Shown here in pieces: positions 43,404-54,072 of a stretch of 64,000 nt of DNA. A program made the position numbers and the translations under genes. Below the pieces are notes generated by a model. It made no database searches. It worked only from the letters and a program-made list of their open reading frames with translations, and was not told the DNA's origin. This DNA comes from Candidatus Cacconaster equi (lineage in GTDB: Bacteria > Bacteroidota > Bacteroidia > Bacteroidales > UBA932), in the NCBI GenBank assembly GCA_018065895.1, contig JAGHSK010000017.1, positions 1 through 64,000 of the forward strand, written 5' to 3'. Numbering within the stretch: position 1 is the stretch's first letter; the number at the start of each line of letters is the position of its first letter.

Positions 43404-44498
43404 ATGAAAAACAACAAGATCAAAATACTTGACTGGTACATTATCAAGAAGTACATCGGAACATACTTCTTCACGATTCTCATCGCAGTGGTAATCATCA
43501 TTATCTTTGACATCAGTGAAAAAATCGAGAAGTTCGTGGACCACCAGGCCCCGATTGACGGTATAATCTTCGACTATTACTGCGGTTTCATTCCTTGGAT
43601 CCTCAACAGTTTCTGTCCATTGTTCGTGTTCATCTCAGCCATCTTCTTCACGTCAAAACTCGCCCAGAACAGTGAAATCATCGCAATGCTCTCCGGAGGC
43701 ATCAGCATGAAACGCATTCTGGCGCCTTATATGGCTTCAGCCGCCTTCATCGCGGCTTTCACGATGTTTCTGGGGATGGTTGTGATTCCTCCGGCGAACA
43801 AGGTGCGTCTGGACTTTGAAAACAAATATGTAAGACAGAAGGACGCGGTCAGCAGCCAACGGAACATCCACTATCAGGTTGCTCCAGGAGAATTCGTTTA
43901 TGTCGAACAGTTCAGCACCTGGAGCAATACCTCATACAAGTTCACGATCGAGAAGATAGAGGACAATGAACTCGTTTCGAAGATTTCAGCGGAATCTGCC
44001 GCCTGGGACACTACTTTCAACGGATGGAAACTCAACAACTATTTTGAAAGGGATTTCTACGGAGAAAGCGAAACCGTGGAGATTGCACCTGTAAAGGATA
44101 CGGTCATAAACCTGGTTGCAGATGACTTCTACAGAAGGAAGAACTATGTGGAATCCATCTCTCAGAGGCAGTTGAACAAGTATATCAAACTTCAGAAGAT
44201 GCGTGGGGATTCCGCCATCAAATTGTCTTTGATAGAGAAGCATAACCGCATCGCAATGCCATTCTCGGCATTCATCCTTTCTGTCATAGCCGTTTCGCTG
44301 TCATCCAGGAAGAAGCGCGGAGGATTAGGCATCAATATCGGTATCGGACTAGCCTTAAGCTTCATATACATTCTTTTCATGCGTTTCAGCCAAATGTTCG
44401 TACTGACTGACACTTTGCCGGTAGTTCTTGCCATCTGGCTTCCGAACATAGTATTTGCTCTGATTGCATTCCTGTTATATAAAATTGCTCCAAAATAG
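43404..44498 (+). CDS. LptF/LptG-family permease
   Basis: Inner-membrane half of the lipopolysaccharide export ABC transporter (with LptB). The 364-residue product has three N-terminal spans (YFFTILIAVVIIIIFDISEKIEKFV), a periplasmic beta domain, and C-terminal spans (MPFSAFILSVIAVSLSSRKKRGG). SGGISMKRILAPYM is the coupling-helix region. It is the natural partner of the LptG-like part of the fused ORF at 35.0 kb. Whether it is F or G cannot be settled by eye. Confidence 0.93.
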   Translation: MKNNKIKILDWYIIKKYIGTYFFTILIAVVIIIIFDISEKIEKFVDHQAPIDGIIFDYYCGFIPWILNSFCPLFVFISAIFFTSKLAQNSEIIAMLSGGISMKRILAPYMASAAFIAAFTMFLGMVVIPPANKVRLDFENKYVRQKDAVSSQRNIHYQVAPGEFVYVEQFSTWSNTSYKFTIEKIEDNELVSKISAESAAWDTTFNGWKLNNYFERDFYGESETVEIAPVKDTVINLVADDFYRRKNYVESISQRQLNKYIKLQKMRGDSAIKLSLIEKHNRIAMPFSAFILSVIAVSLSSRKKRGGLGINIGIGLALSFIYILFMRFSQMFVLTDTLPVVLAIWLPNIVFALIAFLLYKIAPK

Positions 44499-44512
44499 AA
44501 ACAACTACATAA

Positions 44513-45802
44513 ATGGCGACAACTCAACAAAAGCAGATGAGGCTGCGTCTCATCATCATGAACTTCCTGGAATTCGCTGTCTGGGGAGCTTACCTCACAT
44601 CACAGGGCCGCTATCTGGCCAGTGTCAATCTCGGTCCGCAAATCGGATGGTTCTACTCGATTCAAGGCATCGTTTCCATCTTCATGCCAGCACTCATAGG
44701 CATCGTTGCCGACAAGTGGATCCCGGCACAGAAAGTTCTCAGTCTGTGCCATCTCCTCGCTGGAGCTTTCCTGATTGCAGCCGGCTGCTACGGACAGGCT
44801 GCAGGTGATGCTGTGCAGTTCGGCACAATATTCACGTTGTACTCACTCAGCGTAGCCTTCTTCATGCCTACGCTGGCCCTTGCCTATTCTGTATCATATT
44901 GCGCACTTGACAGCGTGCAGATGGACACAGTGAAGGATTTTCCTCCTATCCGCGTATTCGGCACAATCGGATTCATCTGCTCGATGTGGTTCGTCGACCT
45001 GACGGGATTCCAGAATAGTGCGATGCAGTACATCGCCTCCGGAGCATTCAGCCTCGTTCTCGCAGTTTACGCCTTGACGATGCCGTCTTGCCCAATCAAC
45101 AGGAATGCAGAAAAGAAGTCGCTTGTCGATGCGATGGGCCTTCGTGCCTTCACCCTCTTCAAGGATTCCAAAATGGCTGTTTTCTTCATCTTCTCCATGC
45201 TCCTCGGCATAGCTCTTCAGATAACCAACAGCTTTGCAAATCCTTTCCTTGCTTCATTTGACGGAATTCCTCAATATGCCGGGACTTTTGGAGTCAAGCA
45301 CTCGAATATGCTCATCTCCCTCTCCCAGGTATCTGAGACACTGTGTATCCTTATGATTCCTTTCTGCCTGCGCAAATTCGGAATCAAGAAGGTGATGCTG
45401 ATAGCAATGTTTGCCTGGGTACTCCGCTTCGCATTCTTCGGACTCGGAAACCCTGGTAACGGGGTATGGCTCTTCGTACTCTCAATGATAGTATATGGCG
45501 TGGCTTTCGACTTTTTCAACATTTCAGGATCCCTTTTCGTGGATACTACGACCAACACCTCTATCCGCAACAGCGCCCAGGGTCTGTTCATTATGATGAC
45601 CAATGGTATCGGCCCGGCTATCGGAACACTCGCAGCACAGGCTGTGGTCAACAAATGCACTCTCGGTCTCGAAGGAGAAGCCTTGATTGCAGGGTGGGAT
45701 AAAGCCTGGTTTATTTTCGCAGCATATGCACTGGTGCTCTTCATTCTCTTTGCAATATGCTTCAAATACAGACACGAGCCGACGGCTTCCCAAAACAAAT
45801 AA
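44513..45802 (+). CDS. Nucleoside:H+ symporter-family MFS transporter
   Basis: Inner-membrane permease of 429 residues with about twelve hydrophobic segments. MRLRLIIMNFLEFAVWGAYL and the following TSQGRYL, QIGWFYSIQGIVSIFMPALIGIVADKW match the NupG/XapB nucleoside-permease branch of the major facilitator superfamily. Likely imports nucleosides. It follows the permease gene after 14 bases and ends at a strong terminator. Confidence 0.85.
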   Translation: MATTQQKQMRLRLIIMNFLEFAVWGAYLTSQGRYLASVNLGPQIGWFYSIQGIVSIFMPALIGIVADKWIPAQKVLSLCHLLAGAFLIAAGCYGQAAGDAVQFGTIFTLYSLSVAFFMPTLALAYSVSYCALDSVQMDTVKDFPPIRVFGTIGFICSMWFVDLTGFQNSAMQYIASGAFSLVLAVYALTMPSCPINRNAEKKSLVDAMGLRAFTLFKDSKMAVFFIFSMLLGIALQITNSFANPFLASFDGIPQYAGTFGVKHSNMLISLSQVSETLCILMIPFCLRKFGIKKVMLIAMFAWVLRFAFFGLGNPGNGVWLFVLSMIVYGVAFDFFNISGSLFVDTTTNTSIRNSAQGLFIMMTNGIGPAIGTLAAQAVVNKCTLGLEGEALIAGWDKAWFIFAAYALVLFILFAICFKYRHEPTASQNK

Positions 45803-45821
45803 CAAATCCGTTCATCATATT

Positions 45822-45853
45822 CAAAAGCCGGCGCCCTGCCGGCTTTTGTTGTT
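45822..45853 (+). terminator. Intrinsic terminator after the nucleoside transporter gene
   Basis: CAAAAGCCGGC, loop GCCCT, GCCGGCTTTTG, then TTGTTTTT. Confidence 0.88.
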
Positions 45854-45896
45854 TTTGGTATAATTTTCGTAATTTCGACAGGAAAACGTCAGTACA

Positions 45897-48800
45897 ATGA
45901 ATCCGAGCATAAAAACCATATCATTTATCGTTGCCTTGCTGGCTTCTGCAACAATCCTGAACGCTCAGAATGAAACTCAGTTGTGGAAAAAGGTTGAGAA
46001 AGCCGAAAAAGAAGGAAAGCCACAAACAGCGACGATATATCTGAAACAACTGGAAAAGATAGCCTCCGACAGGGGTGATGAACTGGAAAAAATCTACATC
46101 ACTGAGGAGTTGTATGCCTGCATTTCTTCATTCAATTGGAAAGAGGCGAACGTCCTGTATCCCGAATACTCTTCGGCAAAAAAGAAACTCTTCGACAACC
46201 TTGACGCCAACATTGAAAAATACAGTGGGCACAAGCGCGAAATCATACTTCTGTATGAAAGGGCGAAAAGGCACCGCTCCGAAATCCTTCAAAAAGGAGA
46301 AAACGCCAGGGGAGAAGATTGGATTCTTCTGAGGAAAGAATATCTGGGCCTTTTGGCGAAGGCCTCCGGAACAAGATATGCTTCCCTGCTGAAGCAGGAG
46401 ACCGATTGGCTTGATGCAAAAGAGCTGAGCAGCAGTACTCCCGGACAGACCGCTCCCGGAGGAAATGCAATCCTGCAAGTCACGACAAGAAACATTGGTA
46501 AAATAGATGTGTCACTGTACAGGCTTGACGAGGGAATCCTGTTTTCCGGCGGACAGAGTTCCGAGATAGTCAGAAGCCTCAAGAAAAATGCAAGACTCGT
46601 TTCGTCAAGCACCTTCTCCAAATTGAAAAACGAGTTCGCCATCAGCGAGAGAAGTGAGATTCCCATACTCCTGCCGGAAGCTGCCAACTATCTGATCCAT
46701 CTCGCCTCAGAAGGATGCGACGAGTTTGTCCCGGCCAATGCGAGCAACATCGCCGGAGCCATCAGAAAACGGAATGGGGAGTTGGAGATATTCGCCGCAG
46801 ACCTCACCACAGGCAAGCCTTTCGATACGATACAAGCCTCCTTTTTCACAGAAGGCAGGTTCAACGGAGAAGACGGGTTCTCCTTTATAAACGGAACCTC
46901 CTCACGGCAATACTCCCTTGACGGCTTCACACCGGCCGCTATGGAAGAAAGTCTTGAAAAAGACGAAAACCTCCGCGTAAAGCTTGAATTGCCGGAGGAT
47001 CACGGATCCCCGGCAATGAACCTCCCTTATTGGTGGCGGACAGGCGCCGAAGAAAGGAATGCAGATCCTCAGCACAGCCAGTCATTTCTGCTGACGGACC
47101 GCACATTGTACAAGCCTTCCGACTCCATCTTTTTCAAGGTAATCTGCTATTCGGGCAACGGCATTCAAGGCAAAGTGTCGGAAAACCGGCCTGTGGAGGT
47201 CTCATTGAGGCACAGTTCCGATGCCAAGCCTGTGAGCACCATGAATCTGATGACAAATGATTTCGGATCTGCCAGTGGTGCATTCGTCCTTCCGGAAAGT
47301 GCAAAAAACGGCACCTATTTCCTTGAAGTCAAAGGAGAAAGCTCCACTTCTGTAAGAGTTGAAAGTTATAAGAGGCCCTCTTTTACAATCAGTTTCGAAC
47401 AACCGTCAGACATTTTCTGCTTTGGTGACATAATTTCTCAAAAGGGCAGCGTAAGCAATTATGCAGGGTTCCCGGTAGCCGGGGCAAAAATCAAATATTC
47501 CATCACCCGCAGGAGCTATCCGAGAGCAGGGCGATATTTCCATCTTGCCCAGGATTCAATTGCCAGTGGTGAGACAATTTCAGACAATGAAGGGCATTTC
47601 AGTATAAACTTTGCAGCAAAACGACCGGCAGATGCCCCGGAAGACGACTTTCTTTCAGCCTCATATGTGATATCGGTGACAGCTTCGGATCCGCAGGGAG
47701 AGACCCATGGGGGCTCCGTTTCGATTCCCATATCAGATATCCCCATCGATCTGAACATCAGTATTGATGGCAAAGAAATGCACGAAAATACGCTGATCGT
47801 TGATAAAGACAGCGTCAGTGGATACACAATAAACGCAACTGCGCTTAACGGAAAACCTGTTGAACTTTCAGGAACGTATTGTCTGTATTACGGAGAAAGA
47901 CTATACCGCAAGGACACTTTTTCCGGAAACAAGCAGGTTTTCATGCCATTTGCCGATATGCCATCCGGCATATACAAAATAAAGGTACAGGCCCTCTTCC
48001 GCGGGAAAGAGCTGTCCACTGAACAGGAAATTCTTCTGATAAGCACTGCCGACAGAGTCCTTCCTATAAAAACCGATTTCTTCTACTGCCCGGTCAGGAC
48101 AGAAGGTTCGATTGATTTTCTGCTGGGAACATCCGAAGATGATCTTTACCTCAATATGGAGATTCTCGACGGACACAATGTCCTCCACCATGAGGTAATC
48201 CATCTCAAAAACGAGCTCAGGCATATAAGACTGCCTTTCCTCAAGCAGTATGGGACAGCTGTGAATGTTTCGCTACTGGGATTCCGCAACGGCAGGAAAA
48301 TCGAGAAGGAATATATTTTCACAAATCCTCAAGCCACTTCGGCAAGTCTGAATCTTATATATCTGAGAGACAGGACAGCTCCCGGAAATAAGGAAAAACT
48401 GATAATTTCCTCTGTTCCCGAATCTGAAATCGCTCTCTCCATTTTTGATATCACCACCGACCGTTTCAGGCGGAACAGTTTTGCCTTTGTACCTCTTCTG
48501 CCATTCAGCGGAAAATCCACACCACAGACAATCACCACAACCGGTGGTCTTCCATACATTCGGATGACAAAGGCAATGGCCTCAAATGTCAAAGTAGCCG
48601 GGTACAATATGGAAGCCGCAGACGAAGTGGCCGATTTCCGCTCCGATTTCGGGGAGACAATCGGATTCTTCCCTCACCTGCGCACAGGAAAGGACACCAC
48701 GGCTACCGTTGAATACACAACAAACGGGCTGCTCGGTACATTCCGCATTCTCGCCATGTCCCACACGAAAGAACTGCTTGTCGGGAATGCAGAAGCTTCC

Positions 48801-50564
48801 TTTATCGTGCAGAAACCGTTGATGGTCATTCCTAACCTTCCTCTGTTTGTGCGCGAGGGCGACAATATCACCCTCAAAGCCAAAATTGTCAATCTTACCG
48901 ACAAACAGGTAAAGGGAGAGGCCCGCATCACAATTACCGATGAGCTTGGAAATCATTTGACAGACAAAGACATCACACCTCGTAAAGTCACTTTGCTTTC
49001 GAATGAGCAAGGCGAAGTGTCCTGGAACATCAAGATACCTCAAGCCAGGAAGATTGACGTTAAAATCACCTGCTCGGCCGGAAATATCTCCGATGGTGAA
49101 ATCAACAGCATTATCGTTGAGCCAGACGAAGTGACAATCACAGAATCATCATCATTCATCTTCGGCAAAGGAAAGGATTTCAACACGTGCGAAAAAGAGC
49201 TTAAGGAGAGATTAGGAAGGTATCATCCCGTATTTACACGAGCGGAGTACTCGACTTTAAGTGCAGTCAAGGAATCTCTTCACGAGGCGGCCAGACCAGA
49301 AGATGACAATGCCATAGAATGGATGAACCAGTTATACATCTGCCTGACAAGAGCGAAAGTGTTCAACGAAGCGGCCGACACCCTGTTCAGAAGCCAGGCT
49401 TTTGCCAGGATGTCTGAATTGCAAAAGAGTGACGGTGGTTTCTGCTGGTTTGCCGGAATGCCTTCAAGCGAAAACACGACCATGTACATTCTTGAAAAGC
49501 TCGGGCAGTTGAGGGAACTCGGTGCAATCTCTCCCGATGGAAAGGAACGCAAAATCGTAGCAGATGCGGTTAAATATATTGATTCGCGTATCCAAAAGTG
49601 CAATGCTGTCAAATCCCCATCCTACTTCGCGATGATACGGATGATGGCAGTGCGCAGCCTATGGTTGGACATTCCATTTTCCGATGAAGCAGAAAAAGGC
49701 TTCCGTGCATTTCTGGAAGGCACCTCTGATGGATGGCAGGATATTTCAATCCTTCAGAAAGCCCAGCTTTGCCGCACATTGTCAAGATGTGAGGCAACAG
49801 CATATGGTGACCGTTCCTTCAAGAAGAGGATTTCCGCCATCGCAGCATCTCTTGAGGACTATGCCGTCGTAAATCCTTCTGCCGGATGCTACTTTCCTAA
49901 TGCTGTGAAGCCTTTCCGCGGGCTGATGAACAATGAAATATACGCCCACTCTCAATTGATGGAACTGTTCTCCCACCTTGGCAACAGGAAATTGGCTGAC
50001 GCTCTGGCGCAGTGGCTCCTTCTTCAAAAGCACAATCAAGCCTGGGAAAACTCTGTAGCGACGGCAGATGCCGTGCATGCCCTGATAAGCGGCAATGCAA
50101 AAGATATGCGATTCGGAGCAGTATATTGCAGTTATACCACAAAACTCGGAAACGTCACCGCCTCATCCAATGAGATAGACGTTCAGCGCAGCTTCATCCG
50201 AGTCTCCGACGGGAAGATGCTGGAGGAAGGAGACCATCTGAATGCCGGTGACCAGATCATAGCACGCTATACTCTGAAAAACAGTGAGAACAGGTCGTTC
50301 GTACAGATGACTGCAATGCGTCCTGCTGCCTTCTACCCTAAAGATGAACTTTCTTTCTACAATTGGAACGGATTCTACCGCGATGTGCGGGAATCTGAAA
50401 CCAGATACTACTGGGAACTGCTTCCCGAAGAAACCACTACCATAGAGGAGCGGTTCTTTGTATCTCAGGAAGGCACATTCACAAGTGGCATCGCACAAGT
50501 CGAATGCCTGTACGCAAAAGAGTACCGGGGTCATACGGAATCATTAACCGTAATATGCGATTGA
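45897..50564 (+). CDS. Alpha-2-macroglobulin-family protein
   Basis: Large exported protein, 1555 residues, signal MNPSIKTISFIVALLASATILNAQ. N-terminal helical region (about 25-180), MG-type beta domains with the bacterial A2M mark LLTDRTLYKPSDSIFFKVICYSG at about 395-420, the A2M domain (TGKDTTATVEYTTNGLLGTFRILAM) and helical repeats with MNQLYICLTRAK and LQKSDGGFCWFAG. No CxEQ thioester is visible, so it would act without covalent trapping. Bacterial A2Ms are thought to inhibit or trap proteases in the envelope, and many Bacteroidetes carry larger homologues. Promoter not clear: TAATTTTC and TAATTTCG near 45860-45880 are one base off the consensus. Confidence 0.85.
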   Translation: MNPSIKTISFIVALLASATILNAQNETQLWKKVEKAEKEGKPQTATIYLKQLEKIASDRGDELEKIYITEELYACISSFNWKEANVLYPEYSSAKKKLFDNLDANIEKYSGHKREIILLYERAKRHRSEILQKGENARGEDWILLRKEYLGLLAKASGTRYASLLKQETDWLDAKELSSSTPGQTAPGGNAILQVTTRNIGKIDVSLYRLDEGILFSGGQSSEIVRSLKKNARLVSSSTFSKLKNEFAISERSEIPILLPEAANYLIHLASEGCDEFVPANASNIAGAIRKRNGELEIFAADLTTGKPFDTIQASFFTEGRFNGEDGFSFINGTSSRQYSLDGFTPAAMEESLEKDENLRVKLELPEDHGSPAMNLPYWWRTGAEERNADPQHSQSFLLTDRTLYKPSDSIFFKVICYSGNGIQGKVSENRPVEVSLRHSSDAKPVSTMNLMTNDFGSASGAFVLPESAKNGTYFLEVKGESSTSVRVESYKRPSFTISFEQPSDIFCFGDIISQKGSVSNYAGFPVAGAKIKYSITRRSYPRAGRYFHLAQDSIASGETISDNEGHFSINFAAKRPADAPEDDFLSASYVISVTASDPQGETHGGSVSIPISDIPIDLNISIDGKEMHENTLIVDKDSVSGYTINATALNGKPVELSGTYCLYYGERLYRKDTFSGNKQVFMPFADMPSGIYKIKVQALFRGKELSTEQEILLISTADRVLPIKTDFFYCPVRTEGSIDFLLGTSEDDLYLNMEILDGHNVLHHEVIHLKNELRHIRLPFLKQYGTAVNVSLLGFRNGRKIEKEYIFTNPQATSASLNLIYLRDRTAPGNKEKLIISSVPESEIALSIFDITTDRFRRNSFAFVPLLPFSGKSTPQTITTTGGLPYIRMTKAMASNVKVAGYNMEAADEVADFRSDFGETIGFFPHLRTGKDTTATVEYTTNGLLGTFRILAMSHTKELLVGNAEASFIVQKPLMVIPNLPLFVREGDNITLKAKIVNLTDKQVKGEARITITDELGNHLTDKDITPRKVTLLSNEQGEVSWNIKIPQARKIDVKITCSAGNISDGEINSIIVEPDEVTITESSSFIFGKGKDFNTCEKELKERLGRYHPVFTRAEYSTLSAVKESLHEAARPEDDNAIEWMNQLYICLTRAKVFNEAADTLFRSQAFARMSELQKSDGGFCWFAGMPSSENTTMYILEKLGQLRELGAISPDGKERKIVADAVKYIDSRIQKCNAVKSPSYFAMIRMMAVRSLWLDIPFSDEAEKGFRAFLEGTSDGWQDISILQKAQLCRTLSRCEATAYGDRSFKKRISAIAASLEDYAVVNPSAGCYFPNAVKPFRGLMNNEIYAHSQLMELFSHLGNRKLADALAQWLLLQKHNQAWENSVATADAVHALISGNAKDMRFGAVYCSYTTKLGNVTASSNEIDVQRSFIRVSDGKMLEEGDHLNAGDQIIARYTLKNSENRSFVQMTAMRPAAFYPKDELSFYNWNGFYRDVRESETRYYWELLPEETTTIEERFFVSQEGTFTSGIAQVECLYAKEYRGHTESLTVICD

Positions 50565-50579
50565 CCACTTTATACCTTG

Positions 50580-50622
50580 TAAAAAAAGATGGAAGCCAGA
50601 AACTGACTTCCATCTTTTTTCG
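50580..50622. terminator. Two-way terminator between the A2M gene and rplQ
   Basis: AAAAAAGATGGAAG, 11-base loop, CTTCCATCTTTTTT: closes both the A2M transcript and the long ribosomal operon. Confidence 0.88.
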
Positions 50623-50635
50623 TATGTAAAAACGA

Positions 50636-51214
50636 TTAGTTACCGGTTTTACGAGGAGCCTGAACCTTCTTTGCAGGAGCAGCCTTTGAAGATACCTTAC
50701 CTGTTGCTTTTGGAGCAGCGGCTTTCTTTGCAGGAGCTTTCTTTGCAGGAGCCTCAGCCTTTGCCTCACCCTCAGCAGCTGGAGCTGCAGCCTTCTTTGT
50801 GCTACGGCGGGTAGCAGGTTTCTTGGCAGCAACCTCTTTAGGAGCTACAACACTTGCGTTGAAATCAACAAGTTCCATAATTGCCATTTCTGCAGCATCA
50901 CCCTCGCGGAATCCGTTCTTCACGATACGGGTATATCCACCCTTGCGGTCTGCGATTTTCGGAGCGACTACGCGGAAAAGCTCGCTGACAGCCTCTTTCT
51001 GCTTGAGATAGCTGAATACGACACGGCGTGAATGTGTTGTATCTTCTTTTGACTTGGTGATGAGCGGCTCAACATAAGTTCTCAGAGCCTTGGCCTTTGC
51101 AAGAGTTGTCTCAATCTTCTTGTGAAGGATGAGAGATGCTGCAAGGTTAGCCATAAGGGCTTTGCGGTGACCACTCTGACGTCCCAAGTGATTAATTGAT
51201 CTATTATGCCTCAT
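50636..51214 (-). CDS. rplQ: 50S ribosomal protein L17 with long C-terminal tail
   Basis: Large-subunit protein near the exit tunnel. Residues 1-120 are the L17 core ([31 protein letters not shown]). A tail of about 70 residues rich in Lys, Ala and Pro follows ([17 protein letters not shown]), against 127 residues in total in E. coli. Such repeats of Ala-Lys-Pro look disordered and RNA-binding. It overlaps the rpoA stop by 11 bases and is the last gene of the operon. Confidence 0.96.
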   Translation of the reverse strand: MRHNRSINHLGRQSGHRKALMANLAASLILHKKIETTLAKAKALRTYVEPLITKSKEDTTHSRRVVFSYLKQKEAVSELFRVVAPKIADRKGGYTRIVKNGFREGDAAEMAIMELVDFNASVVAPKEVAAKKPATRRSTKKAAAPAAEGEAKAEAPAKKAPAKKAAAPKATGKVSSKAAPAKKVQAPRKTGN

Positions 51215-52217
51215 GATCTTTCTGTGGTTTTTGTTCGATGTTATACTTAGTAATGTCCATGCCGAAACTCAATTTGAGTCTTTCAACGATGCTGTCAATC
51301 TCATTCAATGATTTCTTACCGAAATTGCGGAACTTCATCAGCTCGGATCTCTGGTGTGAAACAAGGTCTGCAAACGTTTCGATATCAGCGGCTTTCAAGC
51401 AGTTAAGCGCTCTTACGGAGAGCTCCATATCAGAAAGTTTGGTTAGAAGGAGATGACGCATTCTGAGCGATTCTTCATCAAGCTCTTTGCTTTCAACCTC
51501 AACTGGAGTTTCAAGAGTTATCTTCTCATCTGAGAACAACATGAAATGGTGGATCAGAATCTTGGCAGCTTCTTTCAAAGCCTCCTTTGGATGGATTGAA
51601 CCATCAGTGGTGATTTCAAGATTCAGTTGTTCATAGTCTGTCTTCTGCTCTACACGGCAAGGCTCAACGGAATACTTCACATTCTTGATAGGAGTATATA
51701 TTGAGTCGATTGCGATAGTATCAATTGAAGCGGATTCAACGATGTTCTCTGTTGAAGGAACGTAGCCCCTTCCCTTTCCAATCTTCAATTCCATATTCAG
51801 CTTCACTGTAGGCTCCATTGAGCAGATGTGAAGTTCAGGATTGAGGACTTTGAATGAAGAAAGACTCTTGGAAATGTCTTCAGCAGTAAATTCTTGCTTA
51901 CCACTAATTGTGATGTTTACCACTTCACCGTCAACACCGTCAATCATTCTCTTGAAACGGACCTGTTTCAGATTAAGGATGATGTCAACGACACTTTCAA
52001 TCACACCATGGATAGTGTCGAACTCGTGAGAGACGCCATCGATGCGGATTGAATTAATGGCAAACCCCTCCAATGAAGACAACAATATTCGACGCAACGC
52101 GTTACCGATGGTGATACCGTATCCCGGCTCAAGAGGGCGGAATTCGAAACGTCCGAAGGTTTCGGTTGAATCAAGCATTATTACCTTATCGGGTTTTTGA
52201 AATGCTAAAATTGCCAT
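51204..52217 (-). CDS. rpoA: RNA polymerase alpha subunit
   Basis: Alpha subunit, 337 residues (329 in E. coli). N-terminal dimerisation domain with [27 protein letters not shown]-terminal domain with two helix-hairpin-helix parts ([29 protein letters not shown] and [18 protein letters not shown]). Lies between rpsD and rplQ as in most bacteria. Confidence 0.98.
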   Translation of the reverse strand: MAILAFQKPDKVIMLDSTETFGRFEFRPLEPGYGITIGNALRRILLSSLEGFAINSIRIDGVSHEFDTIHGVIESVVDIILNLKQVRFKRMIDGVDGEVVNITISGKQEFTAEDISKSLSSFKVLNPELHICSMEPTVKLNMELKIGKGRGYVPSTENIVESASIDTIAIDSIYTPIKNVKYSVEPCRVEQKTDYEQLNLEITTDGSIHPKEALKEAAKILIHHFMLFSDEKITLETPVEVESKELDEESLRMRHLLLTKLSDMELSVRALNCLKAADIETFADLVSHQRSELMKFRNFGKKSLNEIDSIVERLKLSFGMDITKYNIEQKPQKDHEA

Positions 52218-52256
52218 TTTAATTTCAGTTTTATTAGTGTTAAAAGCAAGTTAATT

Positions 52257-52862
52257 CTACTTAGAGTACAACTCGACGATAAGCTGTTCATTGATTGTTT
52301 CAGGAACCTCTGAACGCTCAGGGAGAGAAGCGAACTTACCTGTGCACTTTGCTGCATCCCATTCAAACCAAGAGTACTTGTTTGCGCCATTGTTGAGGCT
52401 GTTCTGAACTACCTCAAGGCTCTTTGAGCGCTCACGTACACCGACCAGCTGGCCAACGCGGACAATTGTTGAAGGGACATTGCATACTTCACCGTCAAGG
52501 GTGATGTGGCAGTGTGACACAAGCTGTCTTGCAGCAGCTCTTGTAGGAGCGATTCCAAGACGGTAAACGATATTGTCAAGGCGTGATTCAAGGAGCATGA
52601 TAAGGTTTTCACCTGTACGTCCTTTCATTCTGCTTGCCTTTCCGTAAAGATTGCGGAACTGTCTCTCAAGTACTCCGTAAGTGTATTTCACTTTCTGCTT
52701 TTCAGCAAGCTGAGTACCATACTCAGAGACTTTCTTGCGCTTCTTTGCCAAGCCGTGCTGTCCTGGAGGATAGCTTCTCTTTTCAAAATATCTATCAGGA
52801 CCGTAGATTGGCTCACCGAATTTACGGGCTATTTTAGTTTTTGGACCAGTATATCTTGCCAT
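52257..52862 (-). CDS. rpsD: 30S ribosomal protein S4
   Basis: Early-assembly 16S rRNA-binding protein; 201 residues (206 in E. coli). S4 N-terminal domain ([21 protein letters not shown]) and S4 RNA-binding domain ([30 protein letters not shown]). The N-terminal part lacks the Cys cluster of zinc-type S4. In other bacteria S4 represses this operon; no such site was identified here. Confidence 0.98.
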   Translation of the reverse strand: MARYTGPKTKIARKFGEPIYGPDRYFEKRSYPPGQHGLAKKRKKVSEYGTQLAEKQKVKYTYGVLERQFRNLYGKASRMKGRTGENLIMLLESRLDNIVYRLGIAPTRAAARQLVSHCHITLDGEVCNVPSTIVRVGQLVGVRERSKSLEVVQNSLNNGANKYSWFEWDAAKCTGKFASLPERSEVPETINEQLIVELYSK

Positions 52863-52883
52863 AATCTAAATCATTTAAATACG

Positions 52884-53273
52884 TTATACTCTACGGCGAC
52901 CCTTTGGACGGCAACCATTGTGTGGTAATGGAGTTACATCGATAATTTCAGTAACCTCGATGCCTGCTCCGTGAATTGTACGGATAGCTGATTCACGACC
53001 TGCTCCCGGACCTTTCACGTATGCTTTGATCTTACGCAGACCAAGGTCATAAGCAACCTTCGCGCAGTCTGCCGCAGCAACCTGGGCAGCATACGGAGTG
53101 TTCTTCTTTGAACCTCTGAAGCCCATCTTACCTGCAGATGACCAGCTGATTACCTGACCATTGCTGTTTGTCAGAGTTACAATGACATTGTTGAAAGTCG
53201 ACGAAATATGGGCCTGACCATAAGCGTCAACCTTAACAACTCTCTTCTTACTTGTTGTAGTTTTCTTTGCCAT
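52884..53273 (-). CDS. rpsK: 30S ribosomal protein S11
   Basis: Small-subunit platform protein, 129 residues, same as E. coli. [21 protein letters not shown], the [13 protein letters not shown] loop and the end [13 protein letters not shown] are diagnostic. Ten-odd extra basic residues lie at the N-terminus. Confidence 0.98.
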   Translation of the reverse strand: MAKKTTTSKKRVVKVDAYGQAHISSTFNNVIVTLTNSNGQVISWSSAGKMGFRGSKKNTPYAAQVAAADCAKVAYDLGLRKIKAYVKGPGAGRESAIRTIHGAGIEVTEIIDVTPLPHNGCRPKGRRRV

Positions 53274-53285
53274 AATCTAAATCCC

Positions 53286-53663
53286 TTATTTAGTTGCTTT
53301 CTTCTTGTTAGCTACAGTCTTCTTGCGTCCCTTGCGGGTACGTGCATTGTTCTTGGTGCTCTGTCCGCGAACTGGAAGGCCGAGACGATGGCGGATTCCT
53401 CTATAGCAGCCCACATCCATCAATCTCTTGATGTTCATCTGAACTGCTGAACGAAGTTCACCTTCGATTTTGAATTCATTGGCAATCTTACCACGGATTG
53501 CAGAAATCTGATCATCGTTCCAATCCTTAACCTTGATGTTAGGATCAATGTTGAGGTCAGCAAGGATCTTGCTTGCAGAACTGCGACCGATACCGAAGAT
53601 ATAGGTCGAACCTATCTCTCCACGTTTGTTGTTTGGTAAATCAACTCCGGCTATACGTGCCAT
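53286..53663 (-). CDS. rpsM: 30S ribosomal protein S13
   Basis: Head protein touching the P-site tRNA and the inter-subunit bridge; 125 residues. [51 protein letters not shown] mark the family; a short Lys-rich tail follows (VANKKKATK). Confidence 0.98.
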   Translation of the reverse strand: MARIAGVDLPNNKRGEIGSTYIFGIGRSSASKILADLNIDPNIKVKDWNDDQISAIRGKIANEFKIEGELRSAVQMNIKRLMDVGCYRGIRHRLGLPVRGQSTKNNARTRKGRKKTVANKKKATK

Positions 53664-53702
53664 AATATATTTTTTATTTTATTGTTTATACAAATTAAAA
53701 AA

Positions 53703-53819
53703 TTATCCCTGGCGCATCTTGAATTTCGGATTCTTCTTGCAAATTACATACAAGCGGCCTTTGCGTTTAACGATTTTGCAATCCTCACTACGCTTTTTTA
53801 TGGATGTTTTAACTTTCAT
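53703..53819 (-). CDS. rpmJ: 50S ribosomal protein L36
   Basis: Not in the ORF track because of its size. Translation on the minus strand from the ATG at 53819 gives 38 residues, [18 protein letters not shown]...KFKMRQG, ending TAA. It has Cys-14 and Cys-28 but not the later Cys/His of the zinc type, so it may be a zinc-free or partial ribbon. Position between infA and rpsM is standard. Confidence 0.97.
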   Translation of the reverse strand: MKVKTSIKKRSEDCKIVKRKGRLYVICKKNPKFKMRQG

Positions 53820-53833
53820 TTGTGTAAGTTTTA

Positions 53834-54052
53834 TTATTTGTATCTGAAAGAAGTTCTTCCTTTTGTCGAATCGTACGGACTCATCTCAACTCTTACCTTG
53901 TCTCCAGGGAGGATCTTGATGTAATGCATACGCATCTTGCCGGAAATGTGGGCGATAATCACGTGACCGTTGTCAAGCTCCACTCTGAACATGGCATTTG
54001 ACAAAGCTTCAATGATTGTTCCTTCCTTTTCTATAGCTGACTGTTTTGGCAT
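53834..54052 (-). CDS. infA: Translation initiation factor IF-1
   Basis: OB-fold factor that covers the A site during initiation; 72 residues as in E. coli. [32 protein letters not shown] and [20 protein letters not shown] are clear marks. Placed between map and rpmJ, as usual for the phylum. Confidence 0.98.
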   Translation of the reverse strand: MPKQSAIEKEGTIIEALSNAMFRVELDNGHVIIAHISGKMRMHYIKILPGDKVRVEMSPYDSTKGRTSFRYK

Positions 54053-54072
54053 ATGTTTTCCGTAATTTTTGA

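Noticed and set aside
45897-50564. Thioester-type alpha-2-macroglobulin
   Set aside because: No CxEQ motif was found in the translated sequence.
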